A stretch of DNA of 64,000 nt from contig BTPG01000002.1 in assembly GCA_036245525.1 (NCBI GenBank), positions 126,630,362 through 126,694,361 of the forward strand, read 5' to 3'. The DNA is from Semisulcospira habei (lineage: Eukaryota > Mollusca > Gastropoda > Semisulcospiridae). Below are positions 22,405 to 34,362 of this stretch, piece after piece; position 1 is the first letter of the stretch; every line of letters begins with the position of its first letter. The notes beneath the pieces were generated by a model that worked only from the letters and a program-made list of their open reading frames with translations, ran no database searches and was not told the DNA's origin. Both the position numbers and the translations under genes were made by a program.

Positions 22405-22900
22405 CAACACACAATACAAACGTAACGGTGAAGTTTTCAACGTGAACACTCGATAAGAATTGTTTAAAATATGACTGTCATGCACTGCTATAGAGGCCGT
22501 AAATAAAGCATGTCAAGCCGGCTAGTATCTATGACGCAAACCCGGAGTTCACTGCACAGTATTTAAATCTCCTCTTGAAATACGTTTTAAGACCAATCAA
22601 CAAGAAACAATTGTCTTCATCGTTATCCAGCTTAAACTACAGAACAAAACGAGATATACGCGTCTGGACAAACTCTCGACAAGCAAACAGCCCAACACAA
22701 ACAGACGTTAAAAATCCATTATGCCAACCTGGGTGGCGTCATGGGGACGGCCTGGGAGAGGTAAATAATAGAGCGGATCCCCGATCATGCCAGTGCATAC
22801 TCATACCTATCATCTTGAATTGCCCACCACAAGAATGTCAATATCACGTTTCACACAACACCCCCACCCCGTCAGCCACCACCGCCACCACCCCAGCTCC

Positions 22901-23100
22901 TTAACCCATTACATCCTGCGGCTGATTTCTTAAAAGTTTGCTTAGTGGCCTATGAAGGCTACATTACAGATTAGGAGATAGATCAACCATTTTAGTTCAA
23001 GGGTGGTGCCAGAACAGCTTGGCGCCTGAGGCGCCATGCTATTCTGGCACCACTCTTGAACTATCACAGTCAAATTAATTTCAAGCAATAGAAAGGGTAA
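22901..23100. mobile_element. family A MITE, CATCCTG subfamily
   Basis: TTAACCCATTACATCCTGCG left, GAAAGGGTAA right (TTAA decayed). Hairpin about 22995-23067, CAGAACAGC/GCTATTCTG. Confidence 0.75.
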
Positions 23101-23214
23101 AACCCTGGCTCCTCCCGTACCCATGAAACAGTCGTCACTCGGCCGGCCCTCTCTGTCCTGCAAGAGGCAGATTCTCAAGAGCACAAGCAGTCCGTCGTAG
23201 GCTACAGGCCATTT

Positions 23215-23280
23215 GCAAAAAGCATAGATTCTCATGAACCAGAGCAAATGCAGGGGTTCATGAGAATGTATACTTCTTGC
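23215..23280. mobile_element. family B hairpin, worn
   Basis: GCATAGATTCTCATGAACC pairs with GGGTTCATGAGAATG. A broken arm (GCAAGAGGCAGATTCTCAAG) lies just upstream at 23160. Confidence 0.7.
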
Positions 23281-23691
23281 TGGCATGTTCAGTCGGAGGA
23301 AGAGCGAGTTCGGAGTTATGTGTGTAAGGGTTGATACGGGATTCCAGGTCGGTCTTTGCGCAGCAATTTATACCATTCTATTAGTATTAGTATGCGTCGG
23401 ACCCATTTACATCAAGACGGACTGAGGAAGGCGGTTTACGGATATAGGTCTACGGATAGATAAGTGATTCCTGGTCGTATCAAGCGAGGTAATTCATCCC
23501 ATTCTATTCTAAGTCGCAGACGACGTCCGGATCTGACGCCATACACTGAGCCATCCCATAAGTCACCGCCGCTTATCACTGCCGCGTCGTCTGTGGCATT
23601 TTTTGTTGGCACCAGGGGCCGAATGATTCTCAGGTCCCACGTGGGTTGTAAAAGACAAACTTCATGCATCATTTCTACAAGGATGGAGCGG

Positions 23692-23695
<4 letters not shown>

Positions 23696-23743
<48 letters not shown>

Positions 23744-23746
23744 ACA

Positions 23747-23801
<55 letters not shown>
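23696..23801. repeat. (CT)n then (CA)n microsatellite
   Basis: About 44 bp of CT units, a short mixed part, then about 46 bp of CA units. Confidence 0.95.
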
Positions 23802-23803
<2 letters not shown>

Positions 23804-23832
23804 GGTGCACGTTTTAAGCTGATAACTATGGT

Positions 23833-24046
23833 TTAACCCTTTTATCCCCAATGTCCCATTTCTCAAATTTTAGAGGTGTTGTCTAATGACTATGCACCTA
23901 TAGCAGGAGTTGGATTAACCATGATAATTCAAGGATAGTGCCAGATTAGCTTGGTGCTTTCAAAAGGCAAGCCAATCTGGCACTACCCATGAATTATCAT
24001 GGTCAATCCATCTCCTGCTGTAGGGACTCGGGGTTAAATGGGTTAA
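23833..24046. mobile_element. family A MITE, full length (214 bp)
   Basis: TTAACCCTTTTATCCCC to GGTTAAATGGGTTAA. Hairpin about 23914-24012 with a worn centre (TTGGTGCTTTCAAAAGGCAAG). Confidence 0.8.
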
Positions 24047-24370
24047 CGCTTTCCGTACTCACTGAAATTTGATTATCGGAAGGACAAGATGTGAAATCTG
24101 AAAACAGATTTTTGACTGAAAAGAATATTAAGTTGTAAAAGTTCCTAAATTTCTCGAAGCATGCCTGGAACAGAACAATACGTTGATCCATGTTCATGCA
24201 AAACTCCTGCCCGAAAAGTGGTTCCCTTGAGAGTAAGAAGTTGTCGAAACCCGATCCCAAAAAATGCCCATCTGAAGGTGCAACACGTACGGTGATCTAA
24301 CATTATCTTCAACAGCCCTCAAGCTAACCATGACGCCCTGACATACGACATCAAGACATGGATTAACCAT

Positions 24371-24436
24371 GATAGTTCAAGTGTAGTGCTAGAACAGCTT
24401 GGCATCAAGCTATTCTGGCACTACACTTAACTCTCA
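24371..24436. mobile_element. family A hairpin with lost GGCGCC centre
   Basis: AGTTCAAGTGTAGTGC pairs with GCACTACACTTAACT; the centre is reduced to GGCATCAAGC. Confidence 0.65.
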
Positions 24437-24631
24437 TATCGGTCCAGACTTCACAAGAAAACTCCTAAATTTGACCGTGACCTTAGGAGCATCAGGCAAA
24501 TCGGGGCTGATGGTTGCGCTAAATTCATCTTTTACCTTAAATCAGGTAACGTAAACACCTATGTGATTTTCGATATTTCCTGTGCCCCCACAATCACATA
24601 AGTTCTCTTTTAATTAACTGAATTAAATTGA

Positions 24632-24633
<2 letters not shown>

Positions 24634-24720
<87 letters not shown>
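24634..24720. repeat. (GT)n microsatellite
   Basis: About 43 GT units. Confidence 0.95.
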
Positions 24721-24722
<2 letters not shown>

Positions 24723-24972
24723 TGCATAGCTATGGAGCTGATTAAATGCCTGCACTGTCAGCCTCATGACTAAGGGATTATGGCGGGATTGGGTCTCGAT
24801 TACTCTGGCCTATTCTTATTTCGTCAGTGTCCAATGTCCTTACCGGTACTTATATTTCACTAAAACCCTGTGCATGCAGCCACCGCTACCAGACGAGAAT
24901 TTTTATTTAATGCTCGCAATGGCTACAGATTCTGGGGCGAAACTGGTCACAAAGTAGTGAAGACACACTCTA

Positions 24973-25078
24973 CCCTGCGAAGGCGAAAGACAGTCCTTGT
25001 TTGAGAGCGAAATTTTCATTGCAGTGCAATGAAAATTTAGCTTTTCACAAAAATGGCCAAATCTTGTCTTCACAGGGC
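24973..25078. repeat. family I palindrome, copy 1
   Basis: CCCTGCGAAGGCGAAAGACA... to TTGTCTTCACAGGGC around TTTTCATTGCAGTGCAATGA. A related hairpin is at 56533-56639. Confidence 0.7.
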
Positions 25079-25299
25079 AGCATTCTATAGCACAAAGTGG
25101 TTTTTTTTTTCTGTTTACAACCGTCTGGCACAGTGTTTATTAACAGGTATTCTAATTTTCAAGATTCTGAGAGAGTGAATAAGATTTACAACTTGATATG
25201 GATTCTCGGGAACCAAAAATAATACGAATTTAAAAAAAAAAAAAAAAAAGACGGAAGATTTGTATGACTTCACTACCAGTGGCTACAGTGCCATCGCGG

Positions 25300-25488
25300 T
25301 TAACCCTTTCAGCCCCGGATCCCTTCAGCAGGAGATGGCTTGACCATGATAATTCAAGGGTAGTGCCAGATTAGCTTGGCGCCTTCAGGCGGCAAGCAAA
25401 TCTGGCACTATCCTTGAATTATCAAGTCATGGTCAAGCCATCTCCTGCAACTTTTGTTGAGAAATGGGACCTTGGGCTAAATGATTAA
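25300..25488. mobile_element. family A MITE (189 bp)
   Basis: TTAACCCTTTCAGCCCCGG to GGGCTAAATGATTAA. Hairpin with GCAGGAGATGGCTTGACC arms, CAGATTAGC type. The left spacer is short. Confidence 0.85.
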
Positions 25489-25738
25489 ACGTGTATTCTT
25501 AGTATAATGTAGTGCACTACGGGTGCCCGCTGATACAAGGCTGAATTGAGGTTTTGATTACCTCTGTCAGTTTTGGTCGCACAAACATATATGTATACAT
25601 GTTGTCTACTCTAATGCCGTCATGTCTATCTACCCCCTGTTGTGTTATCAATATGGGTGTCAGTGCTGCTCAACCTAACGACAACAACTATAAACTGTAT
25701 CAAGTTGTACATGTAGCACGATGCATCCCTGCCCTCAT

Positions 25739-25944
25739 TTAACTCATAACATCCTGAAGCTGATTTGTTTTTTTCTAAATGCTTATTGTCCTTTGCAGAC
25801 GACATTGCTACTCACGCATTTTAGTTCAAGGGTGGTGACAGAATAGCGTGGCGACTCAGGCGCCATGCTATTCTGGCACCACCCATAAAATATCTTAATC
25901 AAAGTTATTTCAAGCAATGGGTTTTTAGGAATGAAAAGGGTTAA
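25739..25944. mobile_element. family A MITE, CATCCTG subfamily
   Basis: TTAACTCATAACATCCTG to GAATGAAAAGGGTTAA. Hairpin about 25822-25890 with TAGCGTGGCGACTC mismatches. Confidence 0.8.
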
Positions 25945-26503
25945 CCCAACTGTACATGCAGCCACCGGTACTGTTAACAATACTAGTGGGTGGCATGCAC
26001 CAGGGGTTAAAATTTGTCTACCATGCCACAAGTCGGTGAAGCTGCATAGATATACACACATAAAAGTCCATGATTCTATAACGTATGTCGATGGGTGCTA
26101 GTTACTAGTAGTTACATTCTAGTTTCTACACCACACATGGTGGTGGTATAAAACACAGACAGTGATAAATAACCACGCTATCTGACAGCTGTTTTGAGCA
26201 GGGGACAATCACTCTCCAGCGGTTGTGACTGGTAATCTACCCACCCAGTCCGCAAAAAGTCATCGGACCGAGGTCGGCCAGATGGCCTTTTGTATGCTAG
26301 ACAGATTTTCTGCGCAATTACACCGTGTGTCAAGGTCAACGATCCCACTACGATGAAAATTGTGTGATTTGCCGTTGATGCCTCTCTGCCACGTCCGCAA
26401 TTTTTGTTAAGAAATTCAATAAATTGCATCTGTTGCTACTGTTCACCCAAACAAACAATTTTTTTTTTTTAATAACAAGATGGGATGGACCATAACCCAC
26501 AAA

Positions 26504-26596
26504 GTCCCTTCTATATGAAAGCTGTCTTCGCTGTCAAGGGTCTCTACCTTTTGGAATTCACTTGATTCTGATGTTGAAATATCTCCTTTTGAAAAA
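26504..26596 (+). repeat. dispersed repeat, copy 2
   Basis: Same order of words as 12660-12742. A T-run follows at 26698-26728. Confidence 0.7.
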
Positions 26597-26696
26597 AAAA
26601 AACCTTGCAGATGTGCCAATGCGTCACAGTGAACTCTGTAAGGGGCGCGCAAAGTGCATACGCGTCATTGGTTTGTCAAACGTCGTTTGTCATGAC

Positions 26697-26730
<34 letters not shown>

Positions 26731-26852
26731 GTAATTGTATATACATAACGTGATATGAGATTCGCGTTCGCTTCAAGACTTGGGGAAAATGGTGACAAAA
26801 CTAGAATTTCACGGTACAATTTCAGTCTTGCCATAATTTGTGTGGATCTATG

Positions 26853-27303
26853 CCTCTGGACAGACAAACAGTTAGATCCCGTCCCCGCCTATCAGGCACC
26901 CAATCGCCAGCCCACAGAGAAATACGCAGGTATAGAACAAGACGATCAACTACATCCTCAAAAAAGGATGCATCAGGTCTCGTATATAACCCATGTCTTT
27001 CATGGTTTGCGGCGAGTATTCTATAACTCGAGGCAAACTTGTATCGTTACATTGTTGTGTATTGTCTTGTGCATCTACTGTGGGAATTCAGGGTATTTAC
27101 CCGACCACATTTAGTAGTGCACCTTCATGTTTGTGTATGTGTGTTTCTCCTGCCTACTTCTTAAGTGCCGGAGAAAGACCTGATGCATCCTTTTCTGAAG
27201 ATGTAGATGATCGTCTTGTTCTATACCTGCGTATTTCTCTGCCGTGGGCTGGCGATTGGGTGCCTGACAGGCGGGGGCAGGGGATCTAACTGTTTGTCTG
27301 TCC
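26853..27303. repeat. long foldback, arms about 125-135 bp
   Basis: The left arm 26858-26977 (GGACAGACAAACAGTTAGAT ... AGGATGCATCAGGTC) pairs with the right arm 27167-27303, with a loop of about 190 bp. A few mismatches. It creates overlapping frames on both strands, none recognisable. Confidence 0.85.
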
Positions 27304-27517
27304 AGCGCTGAGTAATTCTCCTTGGTATGTGTACAATTCTGCCAGCGCTAGCCTCACCTATCTGGTTTGTGAGTAATTAAAACATTACTTTTGCGATATT
27401 TAAAAAACAACAACACGCTAATAAAGGCACATTTGTTTCACCGCCGTTTACGGTGTCTAAAGTTTCTACGTGCTGCTGCTAAAACTGACAACCAACGGTT
27501 TGACTAACCACTGATCT

Positions 27518-27607
27518 GGCTGTTGGTAGAGCTTTTTGTCGCGATGATTCCTGCTGGAATCATCGCGACCCCCCCAAAAAAAAATTCTACCGACAGCCAA
27601 AGGGTTA
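27518..27607. mobile_element. family C element
   Basis: GGCTGTTGGTAGA to TCTACCGACAGCC, with GTCGCGATGATTCC arms and a small C/A-run insertion in the right arm. Ends AAGGGTTAA at 27607. Left TTAA not preserved. Confidence 0.8.
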
Positions 27608-27619
27608 AATAAATCCTGT

Positions 27620-27833
27620 TTAACCCATTCAGTCCTGACGCACTACAGCAGGAGATGGGTCGAACATGATAATTCAAGGGTAGGGCCAGATTAGCTTAGG
27701 GCCTGTCGGCGCCAAGCTAATCTGGCACTGCACTTGAATTATCATGGTCGATCCATCTCCCGCAACTGGTGCATAGTCATTAGATGACGCCTCCAAAATT
27801 TGGGAAATACGTGCGCCGGGCTGAATGAGTTAA
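27620..27833. mobile_element. family A MITE, full length (214 bp)
   Basis: TTAACCCATTCAGTCCTG to GGGCTGAATGAGTTAA. Hairpin CAGATTAGC type. It lies 12 bp after a family C end. Confidence 0.85.
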
Positions 27834-27855
27834 ACCAAACTTGACCGGATCCTGG

Positions 27856-27920
27856 TATAGATTAGCTCATGGGCAGTGCATGATTAGCGTGGAGCAGGCA
27901 CTATCCTTGAGCTTTTGGTC
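27856..27920. mobile_element. family A fragment
   Basis: TTAGCTCATGGGCAGTGC...GGCACTATCCTTGAGC, centre mostly lost. Confidence 0.4.
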
Positions 27921-28048
27921 ATATCCATTTAAGCGTGGCTTTTTCACGCAAAGAGGGTCAGGGAGTACGTAGCGAGACAAAATGACGGATTATAATGGGA
28001 TATTGCAAAGCTTTCACGGTCGATAATCGCGAAAACGTTCATCATGCA

Positions 28049-28283
28049 TTAACCCCTTCGCTGCTAGTGATCGCGCATTGCGCGTATGAAACGACTGCAC
28101 ACTGACCGCCATTACCGCAAGGAACACAGATCGGCGTAAATGGAACTACATTAGGCATAAAAAAAACCAGAGAGCTAACAAGAGAAACAAGAGACATAAA
28201 TCCTCATGAGCCCCCGCGACAGCGGGGGCTCATGAGGGTTTATGTCTCTTGCAGTTGGGTTGTGCTCGCAGTTAAGGGGTTAA
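28049..28283. mobile_element. family B MITE, full length (235 bp)
   Basis: TTAACCCCTTCGCTGC to GTTAAGGGGTTAA. Hairpin about 28185-28254 with GAGACATAAATCC arms and a perfect CCCCCGC core. Confidence 0.88.
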
Positions 28284-28711
28284 GTTGTCGCAGTCGGCCC
28301 AACCCCCGCACCGGGTAGTGGTGCTGCAACACAAAAAAGAAAGGTATAACACAGGCATGAGGGGCTGAGATGGGCGATCCGGTATGGATCTGCACAGACC
28401 TGTCAACATATATCTCCCGCAACAAAAGGCGGCCTGTATTAGCTTACACACATGGGACAGACGCAGGCATTTCGCGATAAAAAGGAGTTTTAATTTTATG
28501 CTGTGTGCCCTGACACAGTCTTCTGACACGGCGGCGAACAAGCGGTCCCTCCCTGACAATCATCCGTCCCTCTTTGACAGTACTCGGTGTCTGCGCGAAG
28601 ACTCGGATGCAATCACTCCCCCTACACACATGACCACCCCCTCCCCACCCCACCCCCCGCCACCCTTTCTTGATACTTCAGCCCCCCCCCCCCCCCCCCC
28701 CCCCGCCTTCC

Positions 28712-28773
28712 CAGTATGCAATGGTCCTCGGGCCCACTGCGGCCGTCGTGGGTCCGAAGACGTTTTGCTACTG
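28712..28773. mobile_element. family D hairpin, short
   Basis: CAGTATGCAATGGTCCTCGG to CGAAGACGTTTTGCTACTG with a GGCCCACTGCGGCC centre. Preceded by a C-run (28682-28704). The stretch 28284-28711 holds no recognised gene. Confidence 0.75.
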
Positions 28774-28920
28774 GGGTTCTATCTCTCGATCTAATTTACT
28801 TTAATTAAATGTTCGACTGCGTGTAGTTAAACGTTTACAGGACGGCATCTAAGATACAGATGCGCCTTATCCGAACATTAAAGTGTCATCTGATCATCAT
28901 CTTTTTCTTCCTCGTATAAT

Positions 28921-29141
28921 TTAACCCTTTTCATCCTGATACACCCATTGCTTGAAATAAATCTGACTGATAGTTCAAGGGTCGTGCCAGAATAGCTTGA
29001 CGCCTCAGGCGCCAAGCTATCCTGGCACCATCCTTGAACTAAAACGGTTGATCTATCTCTTAATCTGTAATGCAGCCATCATAGGACAATAAGCTTTTTT
29101 TAAAAAAAAATAAAAATCAGCCTCAAGATGTACGGGGTTAA
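28921..29141. mobile_element. family A MITE, CATCCTGATACAC subfamily (221 bp)
   Basis: TTAACCCTTTTCATCCTG to GTACGGGGTTAA. Hairpin about 28974-29041, CAGAATAGC type. Confidence 0.85.
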
Positions 29142-29662
29142 TCAGTCAGTCTGTATGCCTGTCGGTCAGTCAGTCTTTCAGCTAGCCAGTCGATCAGTCG
29201 AACTTTTCCACTTTCTGTCGGTCGGTCTGTCCGCCCAACCCCCCCCCCCCCCAACCCCCCACTCTCTCTCTCACTCAAGACTAGTCCTTCGATAACAACA
29301 ACTGACTTACAGGGAACAACAACACCAAAAAAGTTCATAAAAAGTTGAAGTGTAAAGATTTTTTTGGGCGACTTTGCATTGTGTCACGTTTGACAAATCC
29401 GATTAACAGTTATGAAATGTTTCACTTGCAGTGGCCAAATGCGAGAGAGCAATAGACCACAAAGGCTCACGGAGAGTGTCATATCAGAAAGACACGGTGC
29501 CTGAAGATGGTCGATCCATCAACTGCGAAGAACCGTTACATATCCCTCACTACTCTACATAAATCTTAATGCTCCAAAAGTGAACAGATTAATGGTGACT
29601 GCTGTCGTGGATTTAAAATCCTTGCAACTGCTAAGTATATGGGGCCGATCTCTGCCAGAATT
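29142..29662. other. no gene seen
   Basis: A CAGTCAGTCTG-type imperfect repeat near 29143-29230 and a C-run at about 29238-29253. No coding signal. Confidence 0.4.
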
Positions 29663-29727
29663 GAGGAGGCACTGATCCTCATGAGCCCCTGCAGCTGCAG
29701 GGGCTCATGAGAATCTACGCCTCTTGC
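29663..29727. mobile_element. family B hairpin, mosaic arms
   Basis: The left arm reads GATCCTCATGAGCCCCTGC, the right GCAGGGGCTCATGAGAATC, so the arms belong to different subtypes at one position. A CCCCTGCAGCTGCAGGGG centre. Confidence 0.75.
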
Positions 29728-30411
29728 AAAATGAATGAAATGGGCTGCGGGTCTAAGTACTGACATAATCTTTGATAGTTCATACACCGTCAGTTCTGCA
29801 ATATTTCATGGTTCCTACAGACGTCTTGCAGAATTTATTGCGTTGCCCTTCTAACCAGCGGTGGGTTGTAACTGTCTGCCTGCTATAGATTATAACTTGT
29901 ACCCTGACCTCGCGCAATGTCTACTGTCAAAGCCAAGTCAAAACTGATGACGTGAAACAAAAAACAGACAACTTCATAAAGTCTGGCAAAAAAAACAACA
30001 GACTTTTCAAACGCAAGAGAAGACAGCTTTCCATTCAAGCAATCATCCGGCGAAACCCTTCCGCGTGCATGAAACACAGATCTTCATGAAACTAATTTGA
30101 CACCACGGGCAAATTAGGATGCATGCCACCCACTGGTTAAGTACATTTACATCAGTTCTTTATCAGATAGAGGAGGCCAGTGTGATTTCATTTAGGTTGC
30201 TCCAGAAGAGAGTGAGACAAAATGACTGCGAAGTCCATCGAGAACTAAACTTCCAATACATCATAAACCCCATCGCAACAGAAGCAACAGAGTGTAAATG
30301 GAGCTAGCTAAGAACATGGAACATCATGTGCAACCGAACATGCGGTGATTCATGTGGATCCATGCTCTTGGCAGCTATGTTGCGTTTTTGGAACTAGCGA
30401 GGCTAAAGACG

Positions 30412-30462
30412 CAGAAAAAAAGGTGCTCTCCGTGATGAAGACATCCTGGATTACATTAGCCT
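30412..30462 (+). repeat. about 50 bp direct repeat, copy 1
   Basis: GTGATGAAGACATCCTGGAT recurs with changes at 30693-30742 (GCGATGAAGAAATCCTGGAT). A decayed family B hairpin lies between them (about 30469-30530). Confidence 0.6.
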
Positions 30463-30692
30463 GCAAAGGACGTCGATTCTCACGAGACCCTGAAGACTGC
30501 AAGAGCACATGGAGATCTGTGTCCTTTGGGTTCAGTTCGCTGCAAGAGTAAAGAAAGAAGAAAACAAATGCACTCCGAGTTGAGGTAACCATGAACCACA
30601 TTCCAACAAAGGACAACAGAATGCGGGGACTTTTGAGACTCTATGTTCTTTGCTAAACGGGGTACATGAACTTCACATGACTGAGGTCAGAG

Positions 30693-30742
30693 CGGAAAAA
30701 AAAAATGCTCTCTGCGATGAAGAAATCCTGGATTACATTTAC
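30693..30742 (+). repeat. about 50 bp direct repeat, copy 2
   Basis: Partner of 30412-30462. Function unknown. Confidence 0.6.
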
Positions 30743-31162
30743 CCAGCCAAGCAGAGTGCGCCTGGGGAGGCGAGAGAGGTAAAAAGCTTGGGCTTTAGAG
30801 AGGCCGGCCTGACAAGCTGTCAATTAGAATCAATCACGCTGAGATAATACAGCCCCCGATATTGTCCTTGCTCTATGAGCCAGAAAACACTGGGCGCTAA
30901 AGGACTGCAGGTTTCTGGCCAAACATCCTTACAATTTTTTCTTCTCCCAGTATTTTTGTTTAGGGAAGAGATTTAGGGGTTCGAGCGGCCCTTCTGTCAG
31001 CGGCCATCCGTCAGCCTTACTCGCTCCTTCATTATGACAGAGCGGGAGAGAAAAACCAGTCAGGCACTCTCAGGCGTGGATTTGGAGGCTCCGTCACTCC
31101 CTCCGCCAGAGAAAAAAAAAAAAAAAATGTACATCGAGCAAGAAAGTGACTAAATTGGATCA

Positions 31163-31228
31163 GTAGGAGGCGTAGACTCTCATGAGCCCCCGCAACTGCT
31201 GGGGTGCATGAGGATCCGCGTCTCCTGC
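31163..31228. mobile_element. family B hairpin and extra arm
   Basis: GTAGGAGGCGTAGACTCTC pairs with the right arm. A second right-arm piece (AATATCTACGCCTCTTGCAG) follows at 31240-31260. Confidence 0.7.
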
Positions 31229-31941
31229 AGTTGGTTCGTGAATATCTACGCCTCTTGCAGAAGGGTGGTGTTTGTTGAAAGAGTGAAAAACCAGTCAGGC
31301 ACAGTTGGCAAATGAACACATTACGACCTGTTCACCTTACTACAACGTGAAGTGCCAGTCACACACAACGTAAACGCACGTTTGTCATTGTACGATCTTG
31401 TTCAGAAATAATAATTCATCCAAAAATAAAGTCACCAAGACACAAAAATCTGTACCCACCATAGCCACATCATTTATTTTAATGTCCGCATGGAGAATGG
31501 ACAGACAGAACAGCTGAGGGTAATATCGATGCAGTTTTCTGACACACTGCGTACGCACATTCTGGGCTTGCCAAGCCTGATGAAAGCGTGAAATGCATCG
31601 CTGATGATGGACGACTGCAGATCTGACTGGCGATAATGCTCTATAGACGCTTGGTTTTACCACGAATACCGGATAGATATGTTTCAGTCTAGTGAAATGG
31701 TCCACAGCCTCGGATAATGCACTGAGAACGGCATAAGGATGACTGAGGAGTTGGTGCTGGTAGGGTGGGTTGAAAAGAAACTAACAACCAAAACTAAACG
31801 CTTTCAGGCTGACCTGCAGTTGCGCTCTTTAGTGTTTGACTCATGTCTGCTAGAAAACTACTGACCAGTCAATAGCAATGGCCAATGTACAATTTTAATG
31901 CTGATCAATCACATTTCACCACAAGCGCCGGATCAAGTTGT
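31229..31941. other. no gene recognised
   Basis: A minus-strand frame of 106 codons (31385-31705) has no recognisable domain. Otherwise unique-looking. Confidence 0.35.
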
Positions 31942-32143
31942 TTAACCCAGCACATGCTTAGGCTCATTTATTTTTTTTATTTGCTTAGAGTTTTATGAAG
32001 GCTACATTAGAGGACATTTTCGTTCAAAGGCGGTGCAAGAATAGCTTGGCGCCTCAGGCGCCAAGCTATTCTGGCACCACCCTTGAACTATCATAGTCAA
32101 ATTAATTTCAAGCAGTATATTGTATCAGGATGAAAAGGGTGAA
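31942..32143. mobile_element. family A MITE, CATCCTG-like subfamily
   Basis: TTAACCCAGCACATGC left, GATGAAAAGGGTGAA right (TTAA decayed). Hairpin about 32022-32094, CAGAATAGC type, perfect centre. Confidence 0.8.
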
Positions 32144-32272
32144 TATTTTGTTGTTTTTTGATCGTGTAAGCACTTCAGGAAATTCAGTCAAAAAGACTAT
32201 TACTGTCATAGGTGAGAATACTTCAAACTAGGACAGGGCCAACAGAGTTGCGAGCTTTACCGTCCGCGCCAC

Positions 32273-32344
32273 CACACTGGTTGCCTCCCTCGATTCGCTA
32301 CCTCTCATAAGCGGCGGTAGCGAATCGAGCGAGTCGACCAGTGT
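32273..32344. repeat. palindrome CGATTCGCTACC, copy 1
   Basis: CACACTGGTTGCCTCC to CCAGTGTG with CTCGATTCGCTACC / GGTAGCGAATCGAG arms. A partly deleted relative is at 53190-53250. Confidence 0.75.
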
Positions 32345-32550
32345 GCGAAGCCACTCACGATCGATGCATCTCTCGAAGACGGCGCTGGAAGTGAAAATCT
32401 GAAGGTAGTCATTGCCAATCACCATCTACTCAATGGCGGGTGCGTAATGGCTTGAAATGGTGCGTGTAGAGTTCACAAGATCGGGTAGGCTCGGAGAGAA
32501 ACGCCGTGGGCTAAGCTGTATCCAAGGCAGCATGGGCTCAGTTACACGGT

Positions 32551-32642
32551 GTGAGCTTAGTCCGGCGCCGGCCACTAAGCAAGGTGATCCGCTATATACA
32601 TCGGAGCACCTTGCTTAGTGGCTGACGCAGGACAAAGCTCAC
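32551..32642. repeat. family E palindrome, copy 2
   Basis: GTGAGCTTAGTCC...CAAAGCTCAC with the AAGCAAGGTG core. Flanked on the right by ATGCAACTG as in copy 1. Confidence 0.8.
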
Positions 32643-32856
32643 TCATGCAACTGACCCCAGGACTGACTGACCAATCACAAGCTTTAAATGAATCCCAATG
32701 ACTTCCTCAACCTGAGAATGATGTAATAAGATTGGGGTGAACCCCCCTCTGCAGGGGCGCATGGTGTTGCAGATGTATGGGCTGATACTCGCGTCTAGTG
32801 ACTTCCTCAACCGGAGGAATATTCGAAGGTAGAAAGAAAAAGTATTAATCCCTTCC

Positions 32857-32915
32857 AGCAAGAGGCACAGATTATCATGAGCCCCTGCAGCCTCTACAGA
32901 ATCCATGCCTTGTGT
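32857..32915. mobile_element. family B hairpin, right arm deleted
   Basis: GCAAGAGGCACAGATTATC, CATGAGCCCCTGC, then a shortened right side. Confidence 0.5.
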
Positions 32916-33174
32916 GGAGTAAGCTAGTACTCGAGGTAGTCTTTGGTTACATACCGCTATGATGGTTGTCCGGCACAAAGGTGAATAACGGGGTGCACCT
33001 CCCCACCGATCTGGGGTACACACAGCCAACCGACGTCTGCCATGACCTTCCATGACAACGCGACCCCAACGTGAATCGCGCTGGCAGAATAGTGCTCGAC
33101 GGCAGAGCTGACAAAACACTCTTCTTCAGTTTATAGCGGTATTATCAATTTCAGGACCAGCAATGCGAAACATG

Positions 33175-33400
33175 TTAACCCTTTTAGCCCGAGCACCTTA
33201 CAGCAGGAGATTGACTGACCATGATAATTCAAGGGTAGTGCGAAATTAGCTTGGCGCCTTCTATAGAAAAAAAAAATTGATCCTATTTGCTCGGATTAAA
33301 CACCGTGTAAGCAACGTCCACCTTCCAAATCAGCGGTGATTATTATTTAAAGTAATTCAAGCAATACCCTTAAACTATCGTATCATGGTCAATCGACGTC
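33175..33400. mobile_element. family A MITE with an insertion in the hairpin loop
   Basis: TTAACCCTTTTAGCCCG left; the left arm runs to GGCGCCTT (33258), followed by about 100 bp of foreign AT-rich sequence, then a reduced right arm (AATACCCTTAAACTATC). The right end is unclear. Confidence 0.65.
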
Positions 33401-33570
33401 CAAGAATCCCCCTTCCCACATACACACACACGCGCAGAGCTGGTCATTTCCTTCTGTACGTGCCGCGAACAGAATCGTGTTGACAAAAAAGTGTGACAGC
33501 AGAGTGGGTTAATTTGGACTGACACGATACTGTTCGCTAATATTATGACCCGCACGTGCATATGGCCGTC

Positions 33571-33603
33571 CCCCCCCCCCGCCCCCCCCCCCCCCCCCCC
33601 CCC
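33571..33603. repeat. C-run
   Basis: About 32 bp almost pure C, one of at least fifteen C/G homopolymers in the window. Confidence 0.9.
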
Positions 33604-33850
33604 TGCCGTTACGGCCACTAGAAGATGACGGTGACTGATAAAAGAGCACCATGGTGTTGATGGACATGTGTCTATTTCTAAGGGTTTCTTGTTTGTTTGT
33701 TTCTGCAGTTGTGTATGTGTGTGTGTGTGTGACGGTGTGTGTGTTTGTTTGTTTGTTTGTATACGCTCATTTCTTTGCGTTTGATTGTTTTGCACGTATG
33801 TTCTGGTCTCGATCTGCCACGATATACTAAACGCTATATCGTGAGGAAAA

Positions 33851-33935
33851 GGTCCTCGGGCTGGCTACAGTCGCAGATTGCCCGCGCACAGCCGTGCGCG
33901 CATCTGCGACCGATGTCGCCCCGAGTTTCTTTCGC
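33851..33935. mobile_element. family D hairpin, diverged
   Basis: GGTCCTCGGGCTGGC...CCCCGAGTTTCTTTCGC, with a GTCGCAGATTGCCCG / GCGCATCTGCGAC inner stem. Only the outer words match family D. Confidence 0.55.
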
Positions 33936-34362
33936 TCACTGGGACGTGTAAGCTGCCGAATTACACTGTGCAAGGCATCTCGTTCGTGGTGTTGATTTTT
34001 TCTTTCTTCTGTTTTCTTGAAGCGGTGGGGGAAAAAACTGTGTGCCAGTTAGCGTTGATTTATTGCTGCAGATGGACTGTCAATATCAAGTAATGCCAGC
34101 ATAATAGCCGCCTGCTGAAGGCAGCCACGGCCCCTCCCCCTTCCTTTTTCTGCTACACCCCTCTTCTTCTCTGCTATAAACTCCCTCCTCTCCGAGAAGC
34201 AAACACTGTAAGTACAAACCTCCTCTGTGTGAGAAACAATAGCGTAAATTGTGCGTGACGAAGAATCTTTATCCCGAACGTTCATCTGGCAGCTCCAAGT
34301 CCGTTGGCATTTTACCTCTTTAACTCGCTCTTTGCCGTAGGGTCAATCAGTTAAGTCGGCCA

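Noticed and set aside
31480..31620. ENGQTEQ-like words reminiscent of a retroviral or Gypsy-type integrase
   Set aside because: Only one short motif, with stops close by and no other integrase residues.
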